A DNA stretch of 64,000 bases from Dyadobacter sp. CY261 (lineage in GTDB: Bacteria > Bacteroidota > Bacteroidia > Cytophagales > Spirosomataceae): the NCBI RefSeq assembly GCF_021440085.1, contig NZ_JAKCPW010000008.1, forward strand, positions 62,001 to 126,000, given 5' to 3'. Under the pieces are notes generated by a model. That model had not been told where the DNA came from, ran no database searches, and worked only from the letters and a program-made list of their open reading frames with translations. This document shows, piece after piece, positions 38,266-46,711 of the stretch. The stretch's first letter is position 1, and the number at the start of each line of letters is the position of its first letter. The translations under genes were made by a program, and so were the position numbers.

Positions 38266-39267
38266 ATGACATTTTCCCGCATTACCGGCTTAGGCTTTTA
38301 CGTCCCGGACAATATCATTACAAATAACGACCTAAAACAATGGATGGACACATCCGATGAATGGATCCAGGAACGTACCGGCATCAGGGAGCGTCGCTAT
38401 TTCGAATATGGCAAGGACACTAATTACAGCATGGCCGCCGCCGCGTCGCGCCAGGCATTGGAACGGGCCGGGCTTACGCCGAATGATATAGATGTGATCG
38501 TGTACGCCACCATCACACCCGACTATTTTTTCCCGGGCTCGGCATTTCTGATGCAGCGTGAGCTGGGGATGGATGGTAAGCCGGTGATTGATATCCGTGA
38601 ACAATGCTCGGGCTTTGTGTATGCGCTTTCCATTGCCGATCAGTTCATCAAGTCGGGGATGTACAAAACTGCGCTGGTGGTCGGTTCGGAAATACAGTCG
38701 TCGTGGATCGACAAGAGCACCGCCGGACGTAATACAGCGGTGATCTTCGGCGATGGTGCGGGAGCTGCGGTTGTATCTGCGACTGACGATCCACAACATT
38801 GTATATTATCTACACACCTTCATGCCGACGGGCGCTTCGCGGAGGAGCTTTATGTGAAAGATCCGGGAAGCAGCCGGAAAGGTCGTCCGGTAAGTCAGGA
38901 GGTAATTGACTCGGGCGGACATAATGTCTTCATGAATGGCAATGCGGTTTTCAAACATGCGATCGTACGGTTCGGAGAGGTGATCCAGGAGGCGTTGCGG
39001 GCAAATGGCTACACAGCGAACGACATTGATCTCCTTGTTCCGCATCAGGCCAATATCCGCATCAGCGACTATGTACGCCAGCAATTGGGCCTTGATGAAT
39101 GCCAGGTAATCAACAACTTACAACGTTTTGGAAACACAACTGCTGCCTCGATCCCCATTGCATTGGCGGAAGCCTGGGAGACAGGAAGAGTACAACCCGG
39201 GAATCTGGTCTGCCTTGCAGCGTTCGGAAGTGGGTTTACATGGGCATCGGCTTTGATCAGATGGTAG
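38266..39267 (+). CDS. fabH: 3-oxoacyl-ACP synthase III
   Basis: 333 residues. The catalytic triad is Cys114 (REQCSGFVYAL), His260 (VPHQANIRI) and Asn290 (FGNTTAAS). The enzyme condenses an acyl-CoA primer with malonyl-ACP to start fatty-acid synthesis in the cytoplasm. It stands alone, not in a fab operon, and may be a second copy; some Bacteroidota have paralogues for branched or special acyl chains. A gap of 8 bases separates it from the convergent CoA-binding gene. Confidence 0.92.
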   Translation: MTFSRITGLGFYVPDNIITNNDLKQWMDTSDEWIQERTGIRERRYFEYGKDTNYSMAAAASRQALERAGLTPNDIDVIVYATITPDYFFPGSAFLMQRELGMDGKPVIDIREQCSGFVYALSIADQFIKSGMYKTALVVGSEIQSSWIDKSTAGRNTAVIFGDGAGAAVVSATDDPQHCILSTHLHADGRFAEELYVKDPGSSRKGRPVSQEVIDSGGHNVFMNGNAVFKHAIVRFGEVIQEALRANGYTANDIDLLVPHQANIRISDYVRQQLGLDECQVINNLQRFGNTTAASIPIALAEAWETGRVQPGNLVCLAAFGSGFTWASALIRW

Positions 39268-39275
39268 AAAGCGGA

Positions 39276-39635
39276 CTAGAATTGTCCGGTCGACAGCATT
39301 ACCAATGTGCACCCCTCTATTGGTATGATATTTTTATCGATTAAAATATCCTTAAATTCAGGATTCTCTGTACCAGGGTTGAAGATAACGCGTTTAGGAT
39401 TTAGAGAAACAATGTACTCGTAATATTCAGGTTGGTGGCTCGGATTGATATACAATGTGACGGTATCTACGTCTTTCCAGTCAGTTTTGTCTGTGTTGAT
39501 TTCTTCTCCTAATGCAAAACCTTTCCTGCGTCCTAAGAGCAATGTGGGATGACCGTAATGCCTGAGTTTTTGTGCCGCCAGGTAAGCGTATCTGGAAGGG
39601 TTGGGAGTCGCTCCGATTATGAGTGTTCGTTTCAT
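39276..39635 (-). CDS. CoA-binding domain protein
   Basis: 119 residues forming one Rossmann-like CoA_binding_2 domain: TLIIGATPNPSRYAYLAAQKLRHYGHPTLLLGRRKG at the N-terminus and NPKRVIFNPGTENPEF further on. It is cytoplasmic. The cofactor role is unknown; related domains bind CoA or acyl-CoA. It diverges from the NUMOD4-like gene. Confidence 0.82.
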   Translation of the reverse strand: MKRTLIIGATPNPSRYAYLAAQKLRHYGHPTLLLGRRKGFALGEEINTDKTDWKDVDTVTLYINPSHQPEYYEYIVSLNPKRVIFNPGTENPEFKDILIDKNIIPIEGCTLVMLSTGQF

Positions 39636-39808
39636 GCCAATTCAATTTAATAGATAACTAAGGGCTTTACGCGGCACCGGCCGTCGCGGTTCGACCGCCG
39701 CCCCTCACACACTTTTGAAACACCAAAAGATCGTTCCCGCGTTCACATGGGACGGTCGGAATTACAGCTGTGCGACATTAAGAACCTATAATAATAGCTT
39801 TTATCAAA

Positions 39809-40381
39809 ATGAATGAATCAAATGTAAGCCGGAGCTTCTGGAACGAAAAGTGGGCAAGAATTAAATTCGACGAGATCGAGAACGCTCCCCATTACGAAGT
39901 GTCCAACTATGGAAGGTTAAAAAGTTTTCAGAACAATCCTAAGGAAGGTGCCGTCATCAAAGGGTCCGTCATTCAGGGTTACAGATCACTGAACATCCGC
40001 GTTTCAGGCGGCAAGACCATCAATCGTTATGTGCACAAGCTGGTGGCAGAGCACTTTGCGGAAAAGCTTGATGCAGACCACAACTTCGTGATCCACCTGG
40101 ATTTCGATAAACAAAACAATTACTACGAAAACCTGAAATGGGTTACAAAAACGGAAATGATTGATCATAACCGGGAAAACCCCGCATTTATCAATCGGGT
40201 TATTCCGCGGCGCACCAAGAATTACAAGCTAACTGAAAGCAAAGTGCGGATCATCAAAAAGCTTTTGAAGAACGATAACAACCGTCTTAAAATGATTGCG
40301 AAGCAGTTTGGGATTACACATACCCAACTCAACCGTATCCGTTCAGGAGAGAATTGGAAGCATGTAACTGTTGAAGATTAA
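39809..40381 (+). CDS. NUMOD4/HNH homing-endonuclease-like protein
   Basis: 190 residues. Residues about 13-65 match the NUMOD4 motif (EIENAPHYEVSNYGRLKSF). A degenerate HNH_3 region follows: VHKLVAEHF with His76, then FVIHLDFDKQNNYYENLKWVT with His96. The usual Asn before that His is Ile and the DGN turn is DFD. A helix-turn-helix closes the protein (LKMIAKQFGITHTQLNRIRSGENW). These modules belong to intron and phage homing endonucleases, but there is no intron, intein or phage here. It may be domesticated as a DNA-binding protein. Confidence 0.78.
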   Translation: MNESNVSRSFWNEKWARIKFDEIENAPHYEVSNYGRLKSFQNNPKEGAVIKGSVIQGYRSLNIRVSGGKTINRYVHKLVAEHFAEKLDADHNFVIHLDFDKQNNYYENLKWVTKTEMIDHNRENPAFINRVIPRRTKNYKLTESKVRIIKKLLKNDNNRLKMIAKQFGITHTQLNRIRSGENWKHVTVED

Positions 40382-40390
40382 TCAAAATAC

Positions 40391-40690
40391 TTAATTGAGT
40401 TTTTCAGCGGCGAAAACCGTATAACCGCTGCCGTTCGCACCCTCTTCAAAGTCAACCGACACGCCGATTACGTACATGAGATGGCGCTTGTCTATTAATA
40501 CCTTAATTCCTTCGATAAGGTATGTCTGGTCGTGCTCTGTGGCTGTGTCGAACCCGAGCAGAAACGAACCGCTGCACGCGCCCCCTCTCAAACCTACTCT
40601 TAGCCCATAGGTATCCGGGATTTTATTGGCTTCCAAAGTCGATCTGATTTCAAGTTGTGCCTTTTCGGTCAATTGAATCGGGTTATCCAT
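40391..40690 (-). CDS. HesB/IscA-like iron-sulfur protein lacking the C-terminal Cys pair
   Basis: 99 residues from the ATG at 40690 (MDNPIQLTEKA); an ATG at 40699 and a TTG at 40774 are also in frame. The fold matches A-type carriers: TEKAQLEIRSTLEA, then LRVGLRGGACSGSFLLGFD with Cys39, and VSVDFEEGANGSGYTVFA. The C-terminal CxC (usually in CGCGxSF) that completes the cluster-binding trio is absent; the protein ends AAEKLN. It may have lost carrier function or bind a cluster differently. Confidence 0.82.
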   Translation of the reverse strand: MDNPIQLTEKAQLEIRSTLEANKIPDTYGLRVGLRGGACSGSFLLGFDTATEHDQTYLIEGIKVLIDKRHLMYVIGVSVDFEEGANGSGYTVFAAEKLN

Positions 40691-40789
40691 CCTGCTCATT
40701 ATTCTTGATTGCGATACCACAGTAAACGCAAACTTCTGCTGTTCGATTCGCGTTTTCAAATAAATATCTGCCAAATGCAGCTAATCCTT

Positions 40790-40797
40790 TAATTTTG
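40790..40797 (+). promoter_or_regulatory. -7 element upstream of the membrane protein / mutS2 genes
   Basis: TAATTTTG fits TAnnTTTG. It ends on the G of a possible GTG start at 40797, which argues that translation begins at the ATG at 40833. Confidence 0.5.
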
Positions 40798-40832
40798 TGC
40801 CTCGTTTTGGCATAAAATTACCATTTCACACC

Positions 40833-41351
40833 ATGGAATACATCTGGGTCCTGACCATTCTAATACTCGGCGTCATCGTCACTTTCGGTATTTATCTTAC
40901 CATTACGACCGTCGCCAACAAGATTTTTGAAAAGCAGCGTTGGGACATCCGCAGCAAAAATATCGAGATCACACTGCCGTTGCGTTTGCAGGCATATGAG
41001 CGCATGTGTCTGTTTCTGGAACGTATTACCCCTAATAACCTGTTACTTCGTCTGGCACCTTCGGCAATGAGCTCGCTGGAATTGCAACAAATCATCCTGC
41101 ATGAAATCCGGGAAGAATACAACCATAATGTGGCACAGCAACTGTACATCAGTAGCCATGCCTGGGAACAGATCGTGAATGCGATGAATGAGACCGTGGC
41201 GGTGATAAACCAGGCCGCGGCGGAAGTCGGCGGGGAAAATCCTCCTGCCGACCTTGCCAAAAAGATTTTCTCCTACGTGATCGACAAGGAAGTGCAACCA
41301 ACCACGCACGCGTTGAAGGTTTTGAAGGAGGAGATTCGGAATGTATTTTAG
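40833..41351 (+). CDS. Conserved membrane-anchored protein of unknown function
   Basis: 172 residues from the ATG at 40833 (MEYIWVLTILILGVIVTFGIYLTI). One N-terminal membrane helix is followed by a helical cytoplasmic domain with many Glu and Arg (LPLRLQAYERMCLFLERITPNNLLLRLAPSAMSSLELQQIILHEIREEYNHN). I recognise it only as a protein often found in Bacteroidota, without a known role. The mutS2 gene follows at 190 bases on the same strand. Confidence 0.65.
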   Translation: MEYIWVLTILILGVIVTFGIYLTITTVANKIFEKQRWDIRSKNIEITLPLRLQAYERMCLFLERITPNNLLLRLAPSAMSSLELQQIILHEIREEYNHNVAQQLYISSHAWEQIVNAMNETVAVINQAAAEVGGENPPADLAKKIFSYVIDKEVQPTTHALKVLKEEIRNVF

Positions 41352-41360
41352 GGTCTTCGG

Positions 41361-41480
41361 CCGACCATGGGCGATAGACCAAGCAGCTGACCATTGAATG
41401 TTTTGTAAATGCCGGAGCCGATTCACAAGCTACTAATGCCCACAATAATCTATGGTCGATGGTCCGCGGGCCATGGTCGG
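41361..41480. repeat. Spaced 10-bp inverted repeat upstream of mutS2
   Basis: CCGACCATGG (41361-41370) is inverted as CCATGGTCGG (41471-41480). The 100 bases between contain further short CCAT/ATGG-like pieces. No gene is visible here. Confidence 0.4.
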
Positions 41481-41541
41481 AAATTTAACATCAACAACAT
41501 CCAAGCCAGCAGCTAACCGCCGCCGGCCAACAAAAATAACA

Positions 41542-43950
41542 ATGCTTTACCCCAATACATTAGAACAAAAACTGGGTTTCGATAAGTTACGGGATCGATT
41601 AAAGGAGCTTTGTATCAGCTCTTTGGGCCAGAACTATGTGGAGAAGATCCGGTTTTCCGAAAACTTCGGCATGGTTGAGAAGCTCGTGAGCCAGACCGCC
41701 GAAATGCAACGCATCCTGGAATTAGGCGAGAATTTTCCGTCACAGAACTATATCGATGCCACACCATATTTAAGGAGAGCTTCAATTGAAGGAATGCTGC
41801 TGACGCAGCCAGAGTTTTCGGATCTAAAAGTGTCGCTGCTGACCATTCGGCTTTGCCTGCGCTTTTTTGAAAGCCAGGAGGCTGATGCATTCCCGATTTT
41901 AGGGGAATATGCCAAGACGATCAGGGTTGAAAAGGCGGTAACAGATGCCATCGACCGCATTATCGACGACCGGGGGCAGATTCGCGACTCGGCGTCACCT
42001 GAATTGTCGCGCATTCGCAAGCGGCTGATATCTGAGCAGGCAGGCATTCGCAAAAAGCTCGACACCATCCTGAAATCGGCCAGAAGCAACGGCTGGATCG
42101 GTGATGATGTGTCACTGACTGTCCGGAACGGTCGCATGGTTATTCCCGTTGCTGCCGAACATAAACGCAAGCTGCGCGGGTTTATCCACGACGAATCGGC
42201 TACTGGCCAAACTGTGTTCATCGAACCGACGGATGTTTTTGAATCCAACAACGAGATCCGCGAACTCGAATACGAGGAACGTCGCGAGATCAACCGCATT
42301 CTGCTCGAACTGACAGCCTATATCCGACCGTTTGTCCCCGATTTACAGAAAGCTTACGGCTTCCTGGGGCTGATGGATTTCCTCCGTGCGAAAGCCCGGT
42401 TGGCCGGTGAAATGGGCGCCATCAACCCACCGTTTGAAAACCGGCAATTTATCGACTGGCGCGAGGCGCGGCACCCGCTCCTGCATTTGTCGTTCCAGAA
42501 GCAGGGTAAGAAGGTAGTCCCGCTGAATATCGAATTACAGGAAAAGCATCGCATTCTGATCGTTTCCGGGCCAAATGCCGGTGGTAAATCCGTGGCTTTG
42601 AAAACCGTCGGGCTCGTTCAGTATATGTTTCAATGCGGCTTGCTGGTACCGATGCAGGAAGGATCTTCGATGGGCTTTTTCCAAAATATTTTCATTGATA
42701 TCGGTGATGAACAATCTTTGGAAAATGACCTGAGTACATACAGTTCGCACTTAACCAATATGCGCCATTTCCTTTCGATGGCTAACCGAAAAACACTGTT
42801 CCTGATCGACGAATTCGGTACGGGTACCGAGCCGGGCCTTGGTGGCGCTATCGCCGAAGCCATCCTCGAAAATCTGACTAAATCGGGCGCATTCGGGATG
42901 ATTAACACGCATTATACCAATCTCAAAGTTCTTGCCGACAAAACGGAAGGACTGGTAAATGGGGCGATGCGCTTTGATGGAGAACATTTAGAACCGCTTT
43001 ATCAACTGGAAATCGGCCGACCAGGCAGTTCGTTTGCATTTGAAATCGCTTCAAAAATTGGCTTGCCCATAGCGGTGGTGAACCGTGCGAAAGAGAAACT
43101 GGGCACACAGCAGGTGAATTTTGAAAAATTACTGAAAGAGCTCGATATCGAAAGGCGTGTTTTTTCAGAAAAAAATATCGAGATCGGTATCAAAGAACGG
43201 AAACTTACGAAGCAGCTCGCCGATTATACCGCATTAAAAGAGAAGCTCGACAATAACGAAAAGAAGATCGTTAATGAAGCCAAGCAAAAGGCCAAGAACC
43301 TGCTTTCGGACGCTAATCAGTTGATTGAAAATACCATTCGCGAGATTAAGGAAAACAAGGCGGAGAAGGAAAAGACCAAGACTGTCAGGACTAAGCTGGA
43401 AGACTTTGGCAAGACAAACCTGGCACTTGCAGAAGTAACCGAAACGCAGCCAACAGAAGAGGTATACGAACCGGAAGGCGGAGAGATCACTGCGGGAAGT
43501 TATGTCAAAATCAGCGGCCAGACGGCGATTGGTGAAGTAATTTCCGTGAAAGGGAAAGACGCCGAGATACGTATTGGTGACCTGAAATCGACTATCAAAC
43601 TCAACCGGCTGGAAAAAGTATCTCGTAAAACCTACCGTGCCGCAACCGGAGAGAAAGGTATCAAAGCGGCATCCAAAGGCATAGATATGAACGAGCGAAT
43701 GCTGAATTTTAGTTTTAACCTCGATATGCGGGGCAAACGTGGTGAAGAAGCGCTCGGGCTGGTCGATCAGTTTATGGATAATGCGATAATGCTCGGCTAC
43801 GACGAGCTCCGCATCGTGCACGGCAAGGGCGATGGCATCCTGCGTACGCTTGTGAGAAACCACCTGCGCGGTTACAAGCAGGTAGCGGGCATGTACGACG
43901 AGCATGCCGACCGTGGCGGTGCAGGCGTAACGATCGTGAAGCTGAGGTAA
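41542..43950 (+). CDS. mutS2: Endonuclease MutS2
   Basis: 802 residues from the ATG at 41542 (MLYPNTLEQKLGFDKL); an upstream in-frame start at 41452 lies in a repeat-like leader and is not credible. The ATPase has Walker A GPNAGGKS (about 343) and the ABC-type FLIDEFGTGTEP. A coiled coil follows (about 515-640), and the C-terminal Smr domain (about 725-802) shows DMRGKRGEEAL and IVHGKGDGILR. MutS2 acts on branched DNA and collided ribosomes rather than in mismatch repair. A 17-bp hairpin terminates it. Confidence 0.95.
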   Translation: MLYPNTLEQKLGFDKLRDRLKELCISSLGQNYVEKIRFSENFGMVEKLVSQTAEMQRILELGENFPSQNYIDATPYLRRASIEGMLLTQPEFSDLKVSLLTIRLCLRFFESQEADAFPILGEYAKTIRVEKAVTDAIDRIIDDRGQIRDSASPELSRIRKRLISEQAGIRKKLDTILKSARSNGWIGDDVSLTVRNGRMVIPVAAEHKRKLRGFIHDESATGQTVFIEPTDVFESNNEIRELEYEERREINRILLELTAYIRPFVPDLQKAYGFLGLMDFLRAKARLAGEMGAINPPFENRQFIDWREARHPLLHLSFQKQGKKVVPLNIELQEKHRILIVSGPNAGGKSVALKTVGLVQYMFQCGLLVPMQEGSSMGFFQNIFIDIGDEQSLENDLSTYSSHLTNMRHFLSMANRKTLFLIDEFGTGTEPGLGGAIAEAILENLTKSGAFGMINTHYTNLKVLADKTEGLVNGAMRFDGEHLEPLYQLEIGRPGSSFAFEIASKIGLPIAVVNRAKEKLGTQQVNFEKLLKELDIERRVFSEKNIEIGIKERKLTKQLADYTALKEKLDNNEKKIVNEAKQKAKNLLSDANQLIENTIREIKENKAEKEKTKTVRTKLEDFGKTNLALAEVTETQPTEEVYEPEGGEITAGSYVKISGQTAIGEVISVKGKDAEIRIGDLKSTIKLNRLEKVSRKTYRAATGEKGIKAASKGIDMNERMLNFSFNLDMRGKRGEEALGLVDQFMDNAIMLGYDELRIVHGKGDGILRTLVRNHLRGYKQVAGMYDEHADRGGAGVTIVKLR

Positions 43951-43966
43951 CGGGTTGAATATTTAG

Positions 43967-44006
43967 AAATGCAAAAAGGACGCCTAGTAGCGTCCTTTTT
44001 GCATTT
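43967..44006. terminator. Bidirectional terminator between mutS2 and the MFS gene
   Basis: A perfect 17-bp stem pairs 43967-43983 with 43990-44006 around the loop CTAGTA. A-rich and T-rich arms within the stem let it serve both convergent transcripts. It is the strongest hairpin in the window. Confidence 0.92.
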
Positions 44007-44020
44007 ACTATATCAGGTTG

Positions 44021-45256
44021 TCAGTGAACTGCCGCAGAAGAAGCAGATACTGTCTTACGTCCTTTCATCCAGAAATACAGGATTCCGAATGCCACGATCA
44101 GGAGCAAGGGGAACATAACCATCGTACTCAGCGTCGCTTGCCCGGCTGCCAGCTCCATTTCATCGCCGGTTAAACCTGCCGCCGCTTTCTCAGCTTTGGC
44201 ATCATCCAGCCACTTACCGATAAACGGTTGCCAGATCGCTGTTGAGAACATTCCGACACCACCGACGATGGACATACCCAACGCACCGCTCAAAGGCACG
44301 TTCTGAGCCACGAAACCAATCATGGTTGGCCAGAACAACGCTACACCCATTGCGAAGATCACAGCAGCCGCATATGCCGCAGGGCCTGTCACTGTGCTGA
44401 ACAGGTAAATACCTGCCGCCGCGAGGATCGAAGAACCCCAGAGAATACCGGTCTGTCCGATAGCCGCAACGATCGGGTGCGCGAAATAACGCGCAATCGC
44501 CATCAGACCGGTTACCAATGCCAGGATCAGCATCGGGCTTGCACCGCTTTTGCTCATGATCAGACCTGTCCATTGTTGCGGACCAAACTCGCTGATCGCC
44601 GTAAATGCCATGCAAACGAAAATAAAAATGAACAGCGGCGTAAACATTGCTTTCACATTCTCACCGATTGACGTTACACCATCCACGTGCGGTTTAGGAA
44701 ATGCTTGTCCCCAGAAAAGATATGCGTAAATGAAAGTCGGGATGAGGATTATCCAGATTTGCGCCTGCCAGCCGAGGTTGGCGTCGGTCATAAATTTGGA
44801 GATCAAGCTACCTACTACGATACCGCCAGGGAACCACATGTGGAACCGGTTGAGCATTTTGCTCATTTGCAGCCCTGAATAGGAGTCGGCAATCATAGGG
44901 TTACAAGCAGCCTCAGTACAGCCGTTACCTACCCCGATAAGGAATGTAGAAATTAAAAGGCCGGTATAGCCACCCGAATAGATCGTCATGATAATACCAA
45001 TCGCATGGCAAATGAATGCCACCTGCATGATAGTTTTTGGACCGATAGTGTGATACACGAGCCCTCCGATGATCATGGCCAACGGAAACCCGAAGAACCA
45101 CATTGAGTTGATAAAGCCCAGTTGTTCTGCGCTGAGGTTGAACTCGGCGCCCAGCTGGGGCAGAATCCCTGCACGGATACTGAATGAGAATGCAGTGGTT
45201 ATGAGCGCAAAACAACTTGCATTGAAGAGTCTTCCGCTGTTAACTGATTGGGTCAT
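44021..45256 (-). CDS. MFS transporter, probable sugar permease
   Basis: 411 residues with about twelve membrane segments. The order FSFSIRAGILPQLGAEFNLSAEQLGFINSMWFFGFPLAMIIGG and GVGNGCTEAACNPMIADSY resembles the sugar-proton symporter branch of the major facilitator superfamily. It sits divergently next to two sugar oxidoreductases, so it probably imports the substrate of that pathway across the inner membrane. The substrate is not known. Confidence 0.85.
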   Translation of the reverse strand: MTQSVNSGRLFNASCFALITTAFSFSIRAGILPQLGAEFNLSAEQLGFINSMWFFGFPLAMIIGGLVYHTIGPKTIMQVAFICHAIGIIMTIYSGGYTGLLISTFLIGVGNGCTEAACNPMIADSYSGLQMSKMLNRFHMWFPGGIVVGSLISKFMTDANLGWQAQIWIILIPTFIYAYLFWGQAFPKPHVDGVTSIGENVKAMFTPLFIFIFVCMAFTAISEFGPQQWTGLIMSKSGASPMLILALVTGLMAIARYFAHPIVAAIGQTGILWGSSILAAAGIYLFSTVTGPAAYAAAVIFAMGVALFWPTMIGFVAQNVPLSGALGMSIVGGVGMFSTAIWQPFIGKWLDDAKAEKAAAGLTGDEMELAAGQATLSTMVMFPLLLIVAFGILYFWMKGRKTVSASSAAVH

Positions 45257-45402
45257 GTGACTTAAAGGTTTTATTATTTGAACTAGATGATTGATAACTT
45301 TGAGACACTGCTTTTATTCTAAGATTTTCACAAAAAAAACAAACTCCGGGGATTTCTACTGCTTTTCATTATTCCTGAGCAATGTTTTTTATGTCTTAAA
45401 TT

Positions 45403-45410
45403 TATATTTG
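45403..45410 (+). promoter_or_regulatory. -7 element of the sugar oxidoreductase operon
   Basis: TATATTTG fits TAnnTTTG and lies about 70 bases before the ATG at 45482. It overlaps an upstream GTG-type start at 45410, which supports the later start. Confidence 0.5.
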
Positions 45411-45481
45411 TGAGAAGTAAGAGTCTTTTACACCACTCTTTCTTACTGTATAATCTTTTCGAAAACCTTAAACCAACTGGA

Positions 45482-46627
45482 ATGTCAAGAAAGATCAGAA
45501 TGGGCATGGTAGGCGGCTCCCTGGATGCATTTATTGGTGGGGTCCATCGCCGTGCAGCGATCATGGATGGAGAAATTGAGCTGGTTTGCGGAGCGTTCAG
45601 CTCCGATCCCGCCAAGTCTAAGGAAACCGGGAAAGCGCTATATCTGCCTGAAAACAGGGTTTATAACGACTTTGAGGAGATGATCCTGAAAGAAAAGCAA
45701 CTTCCCGAAGGCGAACGCATGGATTTTGTTGCCATCGTTACACCTAACCACGTACACGCCGCGCCAACTAAGCTCGCGCTCGAAAACGGCTTCCATGTCG
45801 TATGTGATAAACCCATCACCCTCAATACCGAAGAAGCGGAAGAAATCGTAGCACTGGTGGAGAAATCCGGCCTGATCTTCTGTCTCACACACAACTATAC
45901 CGGTTACCCTATGGTAAAGGAGGCCCGCCAGATGATCGCCTCAGGTGCCATTGGAGAAGTGAGAAAGGTAATTGTGGAATATCCGCAGGGTTGGCTGGCT
46001 ACCTTGGTAGAAGTTACCGGTAACAAGCAAGCCGCCTGGCGTACCGATCCCAAGCGTTCGGGAGCTGCGGGAGGCCTGGGCGACATTGGTACTCACGCCG
46101 AAAACCTGGCCGAATACATCACCGGATTAAAAATCACCCAGGTTTGCGCCGACCTTACGATATTTGTGGAAGGCCGTTTGCTGGATGATGACGCTAATAT
46201 TCTATTGCGCTTCAACAACGGTGCAAAAGGTATCCTACAAAACAGCCAGATCGCGAACGGCGAGGAAAATGACCTCAACATCCGCGTTTACGGCGAAACG
46301 GGCGGTTTGCAATGGAAACAAATGGAGCCTAACACACTGATCCACAAGACAAATCAGGGAACCCGCATGATCCGCACAGGCGTGGGCAACCTCTCCAAAG
46401 CCGCGCAAGTGCATACCCGCATTCCGGCCGGTCATCCCGAAGGCTATTTCGAAGCCTTCGCGAACCTCTACCGCAACTTCGCCATTCACGTACGGGCATA
46501 CTGGGAAGGCAAAACAGCCGATCCGGTCTACGATTTCCCTACGGCGCTGGATGGTTTGAGGGGCATGAAGTTCATCGACACCGTCATCGCTTCGAACAAG
46601 ACGGAAACGAAATGGACCGATTTCTGA
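45482..46627 (+). CDS. Gfo/Idh/MocA family oxidoreductase (first copy)
   Basis: 381 residues from the ATG at 45482 (MSRKIRMGMVGGSLDAFIG). An N-terminal Rossmann domain binds NAD(P); the family motif appears as CDKPITLN (EKP replaced by DKP) with the catalytic Lys. GGLGDIGTHAENLAEYITG carries the conserved Asp and His of the sugar site. It oxidises or reduces a ring hydroxyl of a sugar or cyclitol. No signal peptide is seen. It is followed by a paralogue after about 85 bases. Confidence 0.88.
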   Translation: MSRKIRMGMVGGSLDAFIGGVHRRAAIMDGEIELVCGAFSSDPAKSKETGKALYLPENRVYNDFEEMILKEKQLPEGERMDFVAIVTPNHVHAAPTKLALENGFHVVCDKPITLNTEEAEEIVALVEKSGLIFCLTHNYTGYPMVKEARQMIASGAIGEVRKVIVEYPQGWLATLVEVTGNKQAAWRTDPKRSGAAGGLGDIGTHAENLAEYITGLKITQVCADLTIFVEGRLLDDDANILLRFNNGAKGILQNSQIANGEENDLNIRVYGETGGLQWKQMEPNTLIHKTNQGTRMIRTGVGNLSKAAQVHTRIPAGHPEGYFEAFANLYRNFAIHVRAYWEGKTADPVYDFPTALDGLRGMKFIDTVIASNKTETKWTDF

Positions 46628-46711
46628 TCGCGAACACTCAACGCAATTAATGTACATCTCAATTTAACCGCGAGAGCGGACTGTTTTTCACTAATCATTA
46701 CATACCCGTTT

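Noticed and set aside
39686..39698. Possible T-arm of a tRNA (GCGGTTCGACCGC)
   Set aside because: No acceptor, D or anticodon arms can be built around it; it is a short GC-rich hairpin.
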